DNA of 64,000 bases from positions 19,485,207 to 19,549,206 of the forward strand of contig NC_064769.1 of NCBI RefSeq assembly GCF_011397635.1, in the 5' to 3' direction. Under the pieces are notes generated by a model. It had not been told where the DNA came from. It was given only the letters and a program-made list of their open reading frames with translations, and made no database searches. Origin of the DNA: Epinephelus fuscoguttatus (taxonomy: Eukaryota > Chordata > Actinopteri > Perciformes > Serranidae). This document shows, one piece after another, positions 1 through 10,760 of this stretch; position 1 is the first letter of the stretch; every line of letters begins with the position of its first letter. The translations under genes and the position numbers were made by a program.

Positions 1-290
1 GAACTTAGAATTGGTGGTCAAGGTCAAAGGTCACTGTGACCTCACCAAACATGTTTTTGGCTGTAACTCAAAAATTCCTATGTTACTCATGATAACATTT
101 CATACTTTCTAATAGGACAAAATCATAAAGTTATGGCATTTTTTATCCGAAAGGTCAAAGGTCAACCTCACTGTGACATCACAGTGTTCTGCAAAAACAC
201 TTTTCTGGCCATTATTCAATGCTATAACTCAACAGAAGGGAAGACATTGGGGGAGATACTGAATTGGCGACACTAATCTTGGGTGTCCAC
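1..290. repeat. dispersed fish repeat with nuclear-receptor half-sites
   Basis: AT-rich sequence containing the same motif twice: AGGTCA-A-AGGTCA at 21-33 and again at 152-164, each followed by a 'cactgtgac' segment. The internal duplication and the style (alternating 'ggtcaaaggtca' and 'taactcaa' phrases) suggest a fragment of an interspersed or tandem repeat cut by the window edge. I see no open reading frame in it. The repeat family is not identified. Confidence 0.5.
21..42. promoter_or_regulatory. overlapping DR1 and palindromic ERE-like site
   Basis: Bases 21-33 are a perfect direct repeat of AGGTCA with a 1-base spacer (DR1, the PPAR/RXR/HNF4 type). Bases 28-42 are a perfect inverted repeat AGGTCA-CTG-TGACCT, the consensus oestrogen response element, and share the middle half-site. 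The match is seen directly. Function is inference, because the motif sits in a repeat about 2.3 kb upstream of the svop start codon. Confidence 0.35.
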
Positions 291-672
291 CTAAAAACTG
301 TGGTTACTGTATAGATTGACTGTACCGCCATGTTGGAGATGTGTGTGAAGCAACCACGTTTGCCAAAAAATACACTGAAGACCCTTTATGAAACTCCTTC
401 AAAGTCTTCACATACATGTGTTATATGAAACTAGTTGTAGCATATTGTGTATATAGCCGCTTAGCCTAAACCTAAAGCCACTGAGGTGCTACATAGACAG
501 GCTGTTTAGTAGTTGACGCGTTTGCCTAACATAACCTACTGCTGCTCATCAGGTGAAAACTGTAGTCTTAAATGAAAAACATACACACATCCATGAATCT
601 GTGTTCATAACCCATTCAAATAAACACATTTTCACCATAACACTGACTTGACACTCAACACCTATCCCTGAA

Positions 673-1023
673 CCCACTGAGCAATAGACGGATATTAGAC
701 GTCTAGTTATTTTTTAGACCTAATTTCAACTGCCTGGATTCCATCTATTTTTAGACGGAATTTAGACGTTGCACTTTAATCCAGTATTCAATAACTATTA
801 ATTAAAAAAACAACTGTAAGGTGCATAACTGATCTCCAAATACTTAACTAAAATAATAATGATAGCCGTTGAGCGATATACAGTATAGTATAGATATAGT
901 CGAGATTTAGACGTCTAAAAAACTTTCATTTCTATACCCCTGATAGACCAATTTTAGACTAGACATCTAAGGAACATTTAGACGTATATTAGACGTATAA
1001 TAGACCTAAAAATGCTTGGTGGG
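673..1023. mobile_element. short TIR element (MITE-like), about 350 bp
   Basis: The ends are imperfect inverted repeats: CCCACTGAGCA at 673-683 and, on the opposite strand, CCCACCAAGCA at 1013-1023 (9 of 11 identical). The interior carries many TAGACG or AGACGT motifs, including the palindrome TAGACGTCTA near 696 and again near 908. It has no coding capacity. I could not find a clear target-site duplication, so the superfamily is open. Confidence 0.5.
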
Positions 1024-2328
1024 AAGGTTTCTACATATATAGACAGACACCCATGACAGTATAGTGACCCCTACAGGACAAGTAGGCATCCTACACATAT
1101 ATTGTGTATATTCTATATAGCCACTGGTCTCAGCTCATTGTAGTTTTCTGCCACTAAAACACTTTTTTGAGATACTGTAGGTAACCCAGAGTCCAGTGTC
1201 AGAGGAGCAGCTGGCCTGAAAAGGCAGCCTCATGAAGTCTGACTTTCATGTTCTCATATACATGCAACAGGAAGTAATACTTTTACTTCAACAAGAGAAT
1301 CCCCTTCTCTCCTGGGGCTTCTTGGAAGAGAGAAAATAGGCTTTTGAAAGTGTCATTACAACAATGATTGTTGTGTCTAAGTATGTCCAAACATAAACAC
1401 AAACATGAACTCAGGAAGAGCAACATCTGATAACAGCCACCTCCACAGTTACAGTAAGCCCTCTGGCTATTTGACCAACACCAGAAGGATGAGAGCACAA
1501 CCTGCTGTTGGCTGCAGGCTATGGCTGCTAATCAGCTAGTGAGCCACAGTGCTGTAGTTGTGAGCTGTATGTCATGTCAACCCCCCTTGGTGAAGCATGT
1601 CAAATATTTGTTCACCTACTTCAACATTGTATCTTTTATTATTCACTCATATAATCCTCTTGTAGTCAGAGGAGTAGTGTATGGACTCTGACACCCACGT
1701 TGTGTTTGCCTTAACTTTTGATGAACAATTAATTGACCTCACGCTTTGCTCACTGTTACACGTGTTGTAAGTCGGACTGGATAAGAACCTAAGCTAGAGT
1801 TTCATTTAACTCCACTGATTAGATTAATGTTTGCAATTTAATTATTGTCAATTTTTTTACTTTGACAAACAGCCAATAAAACCCAGTTATATTTAAACTA
1901 CTTTCAGTTCAATTAATCCCTGTCCTAACCTGTCAGCTGCCACAACAAATGCAATCACGTTTCCTTTTGTTCACTGTGTGAGGTGTTTCTAGCCAAAATG
2001 TTTTGGGCTTGTCAGGGCGCACTTAGCTGAAAAAAATATTTCAAAGGGAGCACACTATTTAAAAAATGTCTGAGAGCCACTGTTTTAGACAGAATGTTTC
2101 AATAAATACAGCTTACCCACGCTTCAGTGTCAAAAACTATACAAAGCTCATGTCCACTCACTCTTTCACATTAGCCTAGTTTCCTGGTGTGACCCCTCCC
2201 TTTTCTTCTCCTGAGGTATTGTTCTCTGATTGGTTATCTCACTGAAACCTGAAGTGACTGCACCAGCAGGTTTGGCAAAACAGGTGTGTGTGGAGCAGAG
2301 GTGAGAGCTATCTGAGACCAACACCAAA
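1024..2328. other. intergenic flank and probable svop 5' region
   Basis: No gene recognised. The sequence is AT-rich and non-coding in all frames. An inverted CCAAT motif (ATTGGTT, about 2229-2235) lies about 95 bases upstream of the svop ATG, within a locally more GC-rich stretch, so the promoter and 5' UTR of svop are probably within 2150-2328. No TATA box is evident. Confidence 0.4.
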
Positions 2329-5300
2329 ATGGACAGGCTGAGCAGAAGAGCCAGGATTGCTTACAAGCGGTGGAGAAATCCTGAATTGAGGTAAGACAGC
2401 ATGTAGACAGGTGTATTTCTTCATATGTTTGTAATACTAATAGGGAAACACTGAGACAAAAACCTGGTCAGCTGTGTTTACAGTGTTGCCGCAGGGTTGT
2501 GTGTGTCCAGGCTTAGGCAAACTGCTGTCATGAGGTGATATATTGTAAACTTTTGCGCTTAATATTGCCTAAATTTCTCTTTTTGATGTGCTGACATTTA
2601 GGGATGAGGGAAATTTCATTGGTCAAGGTGATGAGGACCAGGGCACAGACAATGAGATCTGCACTATATCCTCAGCAGGAGTCGACCCAGGGGAAAGCAC
2701 GTCTGCATCTGGGAGTGATAAAACTGAGGGTTTGTACAACACTGTTCATTGTAGCTCGTACACTGTTTGATTCTTGTCTGTCTGCCATGTGAGGAATACA
2801 GTCATCACGGTGGCTTTTCAGTACAAATGTATGTGTCTAATTTTTGCAAACTGAAAATCACTCCACCCTGACTATGCTTGTTTTTGTTGAGGAAATAAGA
2901 GGCAACAGTTTGCATATGAACTGAGGAACAGATGTACATCGTAGCAGTGATCAGTAGATCAGCTGACCTACTATCAGCTGTAGAGGAAGTACTTGGAGAA
3001 TTTACTAGGGTGAAAGTAGCAATACCATGATGTGAAAGTCTTGCATTCAGAGTTTTACTGAAAATACAGAAGTATTAGTAACAAAATGTACTTAAATTAT
3101 TGAAGGTAAACATGTTCATTAGGCAGCATATTGTCCTCTGTCAAGGTTGTACCATTATATGACTTATTTTTGGCAAATTGACGTGAGCAATCCTTCAATC
3201 TTGTTGTTGGTCAGCATATATAGATCATTTTAATTGTTTAACAAAGTGTCATATTTGATCATTTAATGTAATGTTTTTTGTTGAATTTTAATTTTAAAAG
3301 TATCTACTGTGTAGTATGTGAACAAAAGGGGGTAAAAAGTATTTCCCTTTAAAATGTTTTGGAGTAGAAGTAAAAAGTTGTATTTAACAGAGATACTTAA
3401 GTACAAATACCTCAGAGATGTACTTTAAAGCAAAAACACACAGAGTTTGTGTGCTGATCTGAGGCCTGTTAGCAACACATTTACATAGTTAAGTCTAATC
3501 TGCTTCTGCTTCTGCTTCATAAGGGAGACAGTTATCAGCCAGTCTTTCTAAGGTTTTGTCCTGGTGCTTTTCAAAAAAAGAAGATAAAACAATGTATATA
3601 ATGTGTGATTATGGGTGACAATCTAATCAACACAGACAGAAGTGTGTATTTAGGAGCTTAAAAACACTTCTAGAAAACCTGAGGTGATAAGACAGACTGT
3701 TTCTTTTCTCTGACGACAACATAAGAGCAATTTGTTTATCATTTTTGCCAGTAACCCGTTCAAAAGTGCACTTAGGGTCAGGACTGTCATTGACTACAAG
3801 ACCCATAAGAATTGGGCAAAATTTGCTCTGTTCTTTTACATGCAGGACAGAGAAATTACAGATAATATGTAGTATGTAATAAGTATGAATATTTGAAATG
3901 ATGCAACAGCAGTTTGGGGACATCTATGGATGTAATAATGTGTTTGAATGAGTAAACCACTTCAGTCAACAAATCAGCTGTTGTTTTACATATCATAATC
4001 ATCAGACAACACCTTAGGAGGGCCCACGGACAGGCCATCGGATTTCAGTATTAGTCTGTGCACATAACATAATGAGAAACACTAACTGGAAAATAAGAAA
4101 TCAAAGTATATCAGTATGTGATTTTCATTTGTGGGGCCAACACTGTTGTAAGCTCCCAACTAAAATATTATTTTAACATCATTAAGAACCTTTCTGAGAT
4201 GTGCGATAACAGATATTTTAACATATTATTTATGCATTATGTAGTGCTTGTTGCGATTCTACAGGGGACTTTGAACCTGCAGTGACTGTTTTGTCCTTAC
4301 AGAGACCTTTACAATAGATGATGTACTGGAGGGCATCGGCTTTGGAAAGTTCCAGTGGAAAATGTCTATCCTCACCGGACTGTCATGGGTAAGAATCCTA
4401 AAACATGTAGAAAAGTTCTCACTCTGACTTCCAGATATATCTCTTATGTAGCACTCTGCCTCTCTGGGAGTAGATAGCAGACGCCATGGAGATGATGCTC
4501 CTTAGTATCTTGAGTCCGCAGCTGCACTGTGAGTGGAGGCTCCCCAGCTATCAGGTGGCTCTCATAACATCGGTAAAGTCCCTTTAGGTATTCTCAGAGA
4601 AGTGTTGTTCTACAGCTTGTTGATTTTGCAATGTGTGAAAATATTTCCTCTGAAGATTTTTTTTTCTTTTTTTTCTTTTTTTTTTTGCCACAGGTGGTCT
4701 TTGTCGGAATGGGCCTTGGTGCACCTTTTTGGGGGAATGTGTGCGACACGTACGGCAGAAGAGTAGTAAGTCTCATATCTGGGTTTTCTAAGTGTTGAGC
4801 ACAGCGTTAGTTCAGTGATGCCGAACTCAAGTCTATGTTTATAACCCCAGCTCCTCGTTTTCAAGCTGTGTCTGACTATTGAATGTTTTTTTCTGTTGTC
4901 ACTGATGCATGCTCTGGTCTGTACACTAGGGGGTCTCTGCTGCTGCTCTCCTGGCTTACGTGAAAAGGCAGAGATCCCAGAAATGATTTGGTGTTTTTTT
5001 TGTACATTATTTGATGTTAAACTTGTGTGCTTTATGTACATGTCTCTGTGGTAAACAGGGTCTGACGATGTCTATGTGCTGGGCTATTATGTATGGTGTA
5101 TTGAGTGCCTTCGCTCCAGTGTACGGCTGGCTTTTGGCCCTGCGTGCCCTTGTAGGCTTTGGCATCGGTGGATCGGCTCAGTCGTAAGTTCCACTGTGTC
5201 TTCCGCTTTTGACGAGATGAAGCCTGCACTGAGTGCACCAGATGATTTTAATAGCTATGAAATGATTAGCAACAAACATTCAGTCTCTTTTTAGGGTGAC

Positions 5301-8111
5301 GCTGTACTCAGAATTCCTTCCTGTGAAGGCAAGAGGCATCTGCGTCATGCTGATCGCGGTAATGTGGTGTTTTTATTATTAATGCATGACTTTTACCTCA
5401 TTCTGTTGAATCTTTGATCTGATTAAGTAAACTGCTCTTTGATTTCATTCTGTCTGATGTGTTTGTGTGCATCAGGCTTTCTGGGCAATTGGCTCTGTGT
5501 TCGAGGTCCTCCTGGCATTGTTCATAATGCCCACTCTCGGCTGGAGGGCACTGCTCGGCTTGTCCACTATACCAATGGCAATCTTTATTTGCTTCTGTTT
5601 TGTAAGTATACTGTTTATCAATGAAATAAATCCAGCTGGAGTGGAGCTCTCAACTAAACTTTCTGTGTTACACAGTGGCTGCCTGAAAGTGCTCGTTTTC
5701 ATTTGCTGTTGGGGCAAACAGAGAAGGCCATGGCGACTTTAACACGCATCGCAAACGACAACGGCAAGCCCATGCCTCAGGGGAGGCTTATCACCTGTAA
5801 ACAGGTGAGTTAAAAGATAAATAGGTTCATACATTTGTTCAGATAAGGGGAACAAGTGTCCTTTACAATGCTCAATTGTTGATATTAACAAACATCCCTT
5901 CTGCAATTGTTATTTTAATTTTACAGACTAAACATGCACGGATCAAAGATCTCTTCACTCCTCAGTATCGGAAAACTACTATTCTTCTGTTGTTTACCTG
6001 GTTAGTTTGAGTAACTTTTTTTCTCCTCTCCATAACTAGGGATGTCAGTTTCGGTTAACTTTGCTTTCAATAGACCAATTATTTGTTTTTAAAAGCAATT
6101 GACGTGAAATACAGGCCTTTCCTTTTACTTTGGCATTCTGTTGACTAAGTGCGAGCTTTAGTGATGCATTTCAAAGTGCTGTCCAGTTAGAGGTGGTGAT
6201 ATTTTAATGTTTTGTGATGTAAATGTCTTGCCTTTCATTGAATTTTCTGTTGGCTTTGCTGACAGACGGTTGGCTGGGTACGTTAACAAGCAAAAATATA
6301 GTGCCCACTGCCCACCCTCTGATCTACACTAGTTAGGTAACGTTAGCCTCGAATGCTCTGTACTGCACACCACCCGGGTCAAGTGGGAGCTAGCTAGCTA
6401 GCGGCACCGCTCTTTCATGATTACCGCTGGTACCACCACCGGGACACAGATTTTCTTTTTCTATGGCAAAGGCATGACCCACCCTAATATCTTTCTGATT
6501 GGCTAGTAGTCACTGCTCCCATTGGTTGGATTGGTTATGCTTAGGCAGGAGGAGTGAGATTTATCAGGGTAAGGGTAACAGTGTCAGAGCAAGCCAATCA
6601 GAGGCAATTAACAGTTGACTGTTGACATCCCTACCAGCAACTGGATTACCAAGTAGTGGTTGAAGCCAGTTGAGGGTACGTGTGTACATCTATGATGCAC
6701 AGAGAGTTGGGGCAACAGGGGACCATAGCTGATTTTTGCTCCAGTGTCCGCTAGGGTGTTATCCAGCCATGTGTTAGATGCTTTTTTTTTACTACTTGTA
6801 CACAATTAAAACCTTTTCCTGTTATTTTATCCAAAGGTTTGTAAATGCTTTCGCCTATTATGGAATAGTCCTGTTGACAACTGAGCTTTTCCAAACTGGA
6901 AATAAATGTGCAGGTGAGTAACAGCTCTACGTGGATGAGCTGTTAACATTTGTCATGTGGCGTCTTAAATTGGAACTAACACCATTAAAAAAACTGTCCT
7001 TCTACCACGTAGCGGCGCATGGGGCCAAGATTGAACCGAAATGTAATCTGGAATGCAAATATTTGACATCAGCTGACTACAAAGACCTTTTATGGACGAC
7101 CATGGCTGAATTTCCAGGTAAAATGCCCACTGTTAGTAGTAGACGTAGTATATAATTAAAACTGTTAGGTGAAGACCTTCATGATGCTGTCGCCAGGAAC
7201 AGTTCCCTCATGCTATATAATTCATCATAGTGCATTCATGAGAAGAATCTGATTCAACACGGATACAGTTACTGTTCAATGTTTGACAGTGTTTGCTGTT
7301 TGTTTCTCATGTTTGCTTCAGGTATTGTGATCGTCCTTCTGGGAATTGACTGTATTGGCAGGAAGAAGAGTATGGCTCTGACTTTCTTTGTGTTTTCTTT
7401 GTTCATTCTGCCCTTGTATGCTTGTATTGGGAGGTAAGTTTGTGTCTGCGTGTTTAGTTTTCATATATTTCATATAACAGCACTATATTAAAATATGAAG
7501 GCTGATCTCTTAACTCACCGTGTCTGTCTTTCTGTCCATGCAGGCTGGGTATTACAATCTGCATCTTTATTGCCAGAGCCTCTGTCTCTGGGGGATTCCA
7601 GGTTGTTTTTGTTTACACACCAGAGGTAGGTCTACTCATCATTTTACCTCTGGAATGTTTAATTTTTTTTTATAGATCATTTCAACTGGAAAAAAAATGA
7701 TCTCTCCTCTCATTAGGTGTACCCTACAGAAATCAGAGCCTTTGCAATGGGGACTTGTAGTGCAGTAGCCAGACTGGGTGCCCTGATCACTCCCTTTGTG
7801 GCACAGGTATGCAGAGGTGACCAAGAAATAAGTTCCAGTAGCTTTCTGATATTAGACTCCGCAGGCTTCACGTTTCTTCGCCTGGCTCCTCACATCTTGT
7901 GTTTTGGTTTCAGGTGTTGCTGCGGGCATCGTTGCCTGTGACCCTGTCATTTTACTGTGTCTTAAGTCTGTTGGGTGGCATTGCATCCCTGCTGCTGCCC
8001 ATTGAGACGTTGGGCAGAACTCTCCAGGAGTCTGGTCATGATCAGGAGGCCGGAGAGCAGACGGTTGTCCCAACCAGCAACTCAAATAATACAACACATC
8101 CCTCGGAGTAG
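2329..8111 (+). CDS. svop: SVOP-family transporter (synaptic vesicle 2-related protein)
   Basis: Major-facilitator (sugar/organic-ion transporter fold) membrane protein of the SV2/SVOP group. SVOP is a synaptic-vesicle protein whose substrate is not settled. Coding exons: 2329-2390, 2602-2729, 4303-4388, 4474-4572, 4694-4765, 5059-5183, 5295-5358, 5476-5601, 5676-5804, 5927-6000, 6837-6913, 7013-7117, 7322-7433, 7544-7625, 7717-7806, 7914-8111. All junctions are GT/AG and keep frame, giving 542 aa against about 548 in human SVOP. A soluble N-terminus of about 63 residues precedes [15 protein letters not shown]. The loop 2-3 MFS signature [10 protein letters not shown] is at residues 139-148, and a second copy (DCIGRKK) lies in the C-terminal half. 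[36 protein letters not shown] and [13 protein letters not shown] are typical of SVOP rather than SVOPL. Linkage to ssh1/coro1c also matches SVOP. Which teleost paralogue this is remains uncertain. Confidence 0.92.
2980..3430. repeat. degenerate interspersed repeat in svop intron 2
   Basis: The left end reads like 'gaagtacttggag' and the right end contains 'agatacttaagtacaaatacct'. Together with internal 'gtagaagtaaaaagt' phrases this resembles a common fish non-autonomous DNA element, but the copy is strongly decayed and its ends are not exact. No coding potential. Confidence 0.35.
6037..6633. mobile_element. non-autonomous TIR element in svop intron 10
   Basis: TAGGGATGTCA at 6037-6047 is repeated exactly in inverted orientation (TGACATCCCTA) at 6623-6633, with weaker similarity continuing inwards (a TTAAC-containing segment on both sides). 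It is about 600 bp with no transposase. An 8-bp target duplication expected for hAT was looked for but is not clear, so the superfamily is tentative. It accounts for most of the 836-bp intron 10. Confidence 0.55.
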
Positions 8112-8580
8112 AGATAAAACAATCAGGAGGACTGAAATAAAAATGGAACAGAAAGGATATTTTGTTTACTTCAGGCAACTGTAGATGCCACAGTTGCCTG
8201 TTTTACTCTGAACTGAATCCTGTGAGCGATGATGGGTGAAGAACAACGGGGGACAATCTCATTACAGGCCGGGAGTGATAATTGAGGGTAGGCCTACTTC
8301 CCATGTCTAATGAGAGCGGAAGCACACTTGTGCTTGGACTGGTTTGTTTACCCTCTCTTCCATCAAGGCCATGAGAAGCAACGGAGGGACAATGATGATT
8401 CACTGTACGGGCTCTGCTTACAGCTGCACACTTTAAGCCTTGCCTTTAAGAGACAGAGACCTTTATTTTACATGTGGATAAAAATGACTTAATGTATTTA
8501 TTTATATATATGTGAAGCCAGGATGCTTTTCACTAATTAAAGTTGACCAATATGCTTTCGTCTCTATTTAATAAAGTCAG
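8112..8580 (+). other. svop: svop 3' UTR
   Basis: Non-coding sequence between the svop stop codon TAG (8109-8111) and the AATAAA at 8570-8575. A weaker ATTAAA lies near 8535. It carries no recognised repeat. Confidence 0.65.
8570..8575 (+). terminator. svop: poly(A) signal of svop
   Basis: Canonical AATAAA about 460 bases after the svop stop codon, in an AT-rich context. No better signal lies between the stop codon and this one. Confidence 0.6.
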
Positions 8581-8766
8581 TGGATCATAGTGCATGGTTC
8601 TATTCATGGATGAATTACTGATCAGGCCTGCTGAGCACAGGCACAGGAGGCCAAAGTGTCAGGGGGGCCCCTGACTTTCACTTGCAAGATGTCAAATGCC
8701 AAATGAGCACGTACTGACCATGAAAAGACTCATAAAGACTACAAGAGATGCAAAACCACCACATAA

Positions 8767-9697
8767 GCCCCGTTTCCACCAAGCACTTTCAGTATTGTAC
8801 CTTTGGAACCAAAGTAACCCTTCAGACATGGTATCTAGACCGTAGCATTTCCACTGCAAACAGAACCCTTGAACATGGGCGGGGCTGTTGTCACTCACTG
8901 CTCTGTATAGCACTCACTGTATTTTCTTCTTTATCAGTCTGCACCTCGTTTATCGTCCACAGAACGAGGCTGCACGCTGACATTTTCAGAACAAATAGCA
9001 CAGGCTGCAGTGAGAGTCTCTCTCCATGGGATATTTAAAAATAGCGGGTATGAGCATTTAGTCCTTCTAAGGCAAGTGCAGCCGGCTGTAGCCTACAGGA
9101 ACAACACTCCACAACGCTTTTTTTTTTTCTCAGAGTGAGGGTTAGAATTTATGCAGTTCACATAATCCGGTCGCAATATTTTTAAATGCTTGAACATGCA
9201 CTCATCACTAAAAGTCTGTGTCAACCGAGAGAGACAGTAAAAATTAAAGTAATGGTCAAAGTTGTCACAGTGAAATTTAAGGCGTGTTGATGGATTCACA
9301 TCGTCAACTCGTGCATTGAGCAACATCACAAGTAAATGCTCCACCTTAGAAGTTGCCAGCAGTTGGCAGAGTGAATTATTTTTCTCAGACTACAACTGCT
9401 ACAGTTTACTAATATATGCAAAACTGTCCATGGTATGAACAGTGGCTATAAAACCAGCCACAACTCAGCCCTGAGCAGAGTGACTGTACGCTATTGACCA
9501 ATCAACGAACTGCAGTGTTCACAGCTCCACCTTTTAGTACCAGATCTGTGTGCTAGGTACCCCAACAGAGGGGGGACCAAAAACGGGGATGGTACGGCAG
9601 TCCCATTGGTAACATCCACAACTTTACACAGTGGAAACAGAAATAAAGCGTATCAAACTTAATTGCACAGTACTGTACTGCTTGGTAGAAACGGGCC
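8767..9697. mobile_element. PIF/Harbinger-like non-autonomous DNA transposon
   Basis: Terminal inverted repeats of 19 bp: 8767-8785 begins GCCCCGTTTC and ends CACCAAGCA; 9679-9697 is its inverted copy with two mismatches. Both ends are flanked by TAA (8764-8766 and 9698-9700), the 3-bp target duplication typical of PIF/Harbinger. It is 931 bp with no transposase frame, so it is a non-autonomous copy. It seems to have inserted into an older repeat, because 'ggggcccc'-type sequence lies on both sides (about 8668 and 9758). Confidence 0.75.
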
Positions 9698-9700
9698 TAA

Positions 9701-10199
9701 AGTCTGTCTTGCTCCAGTGTAGGGGAGGTTTTAAGGCTCTTTGCATATCTGTCCTCAGGGGCCCATTGTCTCATAATACACCTATGGTTCTTCTGTCATT
9801 AGAGCTGAAACAATTACTCCATTAATTGAGAAGATGGTTGTCAGGAAACTAATCTGCAATCATGATAAAAGCCAAATATTCTTCTCAAATGTGAAAATTA
9901 GGTGTTGTCTTTGTTTTAATATACAGTACATTGAATATTTGTGTTTTGCTTGAACCACACAAGACATTTGGTGACATCACCGAGGACTCAAGGAGATTGT
10001 GACAGGCATGTTTAACAGTTTATGATGTAAGGCCATGTAGGCTGATAATTATTAGAGACTGTAATAAGCAGATGAATCGAATGTGCATATAATGGTTATT
10101 TGGTGCCCGCCTCGACATTATGTCAACCTCACAGTGTTTCATAACACGAGCAGAATATTATTTCACCAACATTTGTATTTGGGAGTTCCTAGTCTGGCC
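9701..10199. other. intergenic spacer between svop and ssh1
   Basis: AT-rich non-coding sequence with some older repeat debris next to the Harbinger-like element. No gene recognised. In human the DAO gene lies in the SVOP-SSH1 interval, but no D-amino-acid oxidase-like frame is visible here on either strand. Confidence 0.5.
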
Positions 10200-10760
10200 A
10201 GTCACCTTGACAACATTGGCCCAATGACAGCGCACACGCGAACTAGGCCAGCCAATCACAGGCGTTCGCCGGAGCTGCATGTCATTTCTGCCCCGCTTGC
10301 AACCTGCACCGTGTTTTGTTTGTCTGTCTGCGCAGCAGTGATGAAATCGCGGGGTCTGCTGCTGCTGGCTCGCTACAAACGGAGGAAATCTCTCCTGACT
10401 TCCCGCTCATGAGGACCGCGGTGGCACCGGAGGACGCACGGAGCAGGACCGAACGGGAGCAGCAGCGCCGGGGCTGTGGAGTCAGGTGCTGCTGGATGAG
10501 AGTCTGACTAGGCATTTTCTCCCCGGTGACAGAGACAATCTCAGCGGCGCATCTTCCCACATCCTCCTCCCCTCCCTTCTCCTCTCCTCTCCTCCTCCGC
10601 TGCCCTCCAAGCCTGCAGCCCACCGACCATGGCCCTGGTGACTCTGCAGCGCTCCCCCACTCCCAGTGCAGCATCCTCGGCCAGCACGACCAACAGCAGT
10701 GCGGGGGAGGTAAGTGGAAAAGCCGGGGCTCGGTCTTTGTGTGCGCGGCGCGAAGAGACG
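10200..10760 (+). promoter_or_regulatory. ssh1: CpG-rich promoter and 5' UTR of ssh1
   Basis: CpG density rises sharply compared with the flanks and spans the first coding exon. A CCAAT box (10252-10256) precedes GC-rich 5' UTR sequence. No TATA box is evident, as expected for a broadly expressed gene. The exact transcription start cannot be placed by eye. Confidence 0.6.

Noticed and set aside
2329-8111. assignment to SVOPL instead of SVOP
   Set aside because: The [23 protein letters not shown] and FWLPESAR segments and the linkage to ssh1 and coro1c follow SVOP; remembered SVOPL sequence differs at these places.
8200-10200. DAO gene between svop and ssh1
   Set aside because: Expected from human synteny, but no D-amino-acid oxidase-like frame or exon series is visible on either strand.
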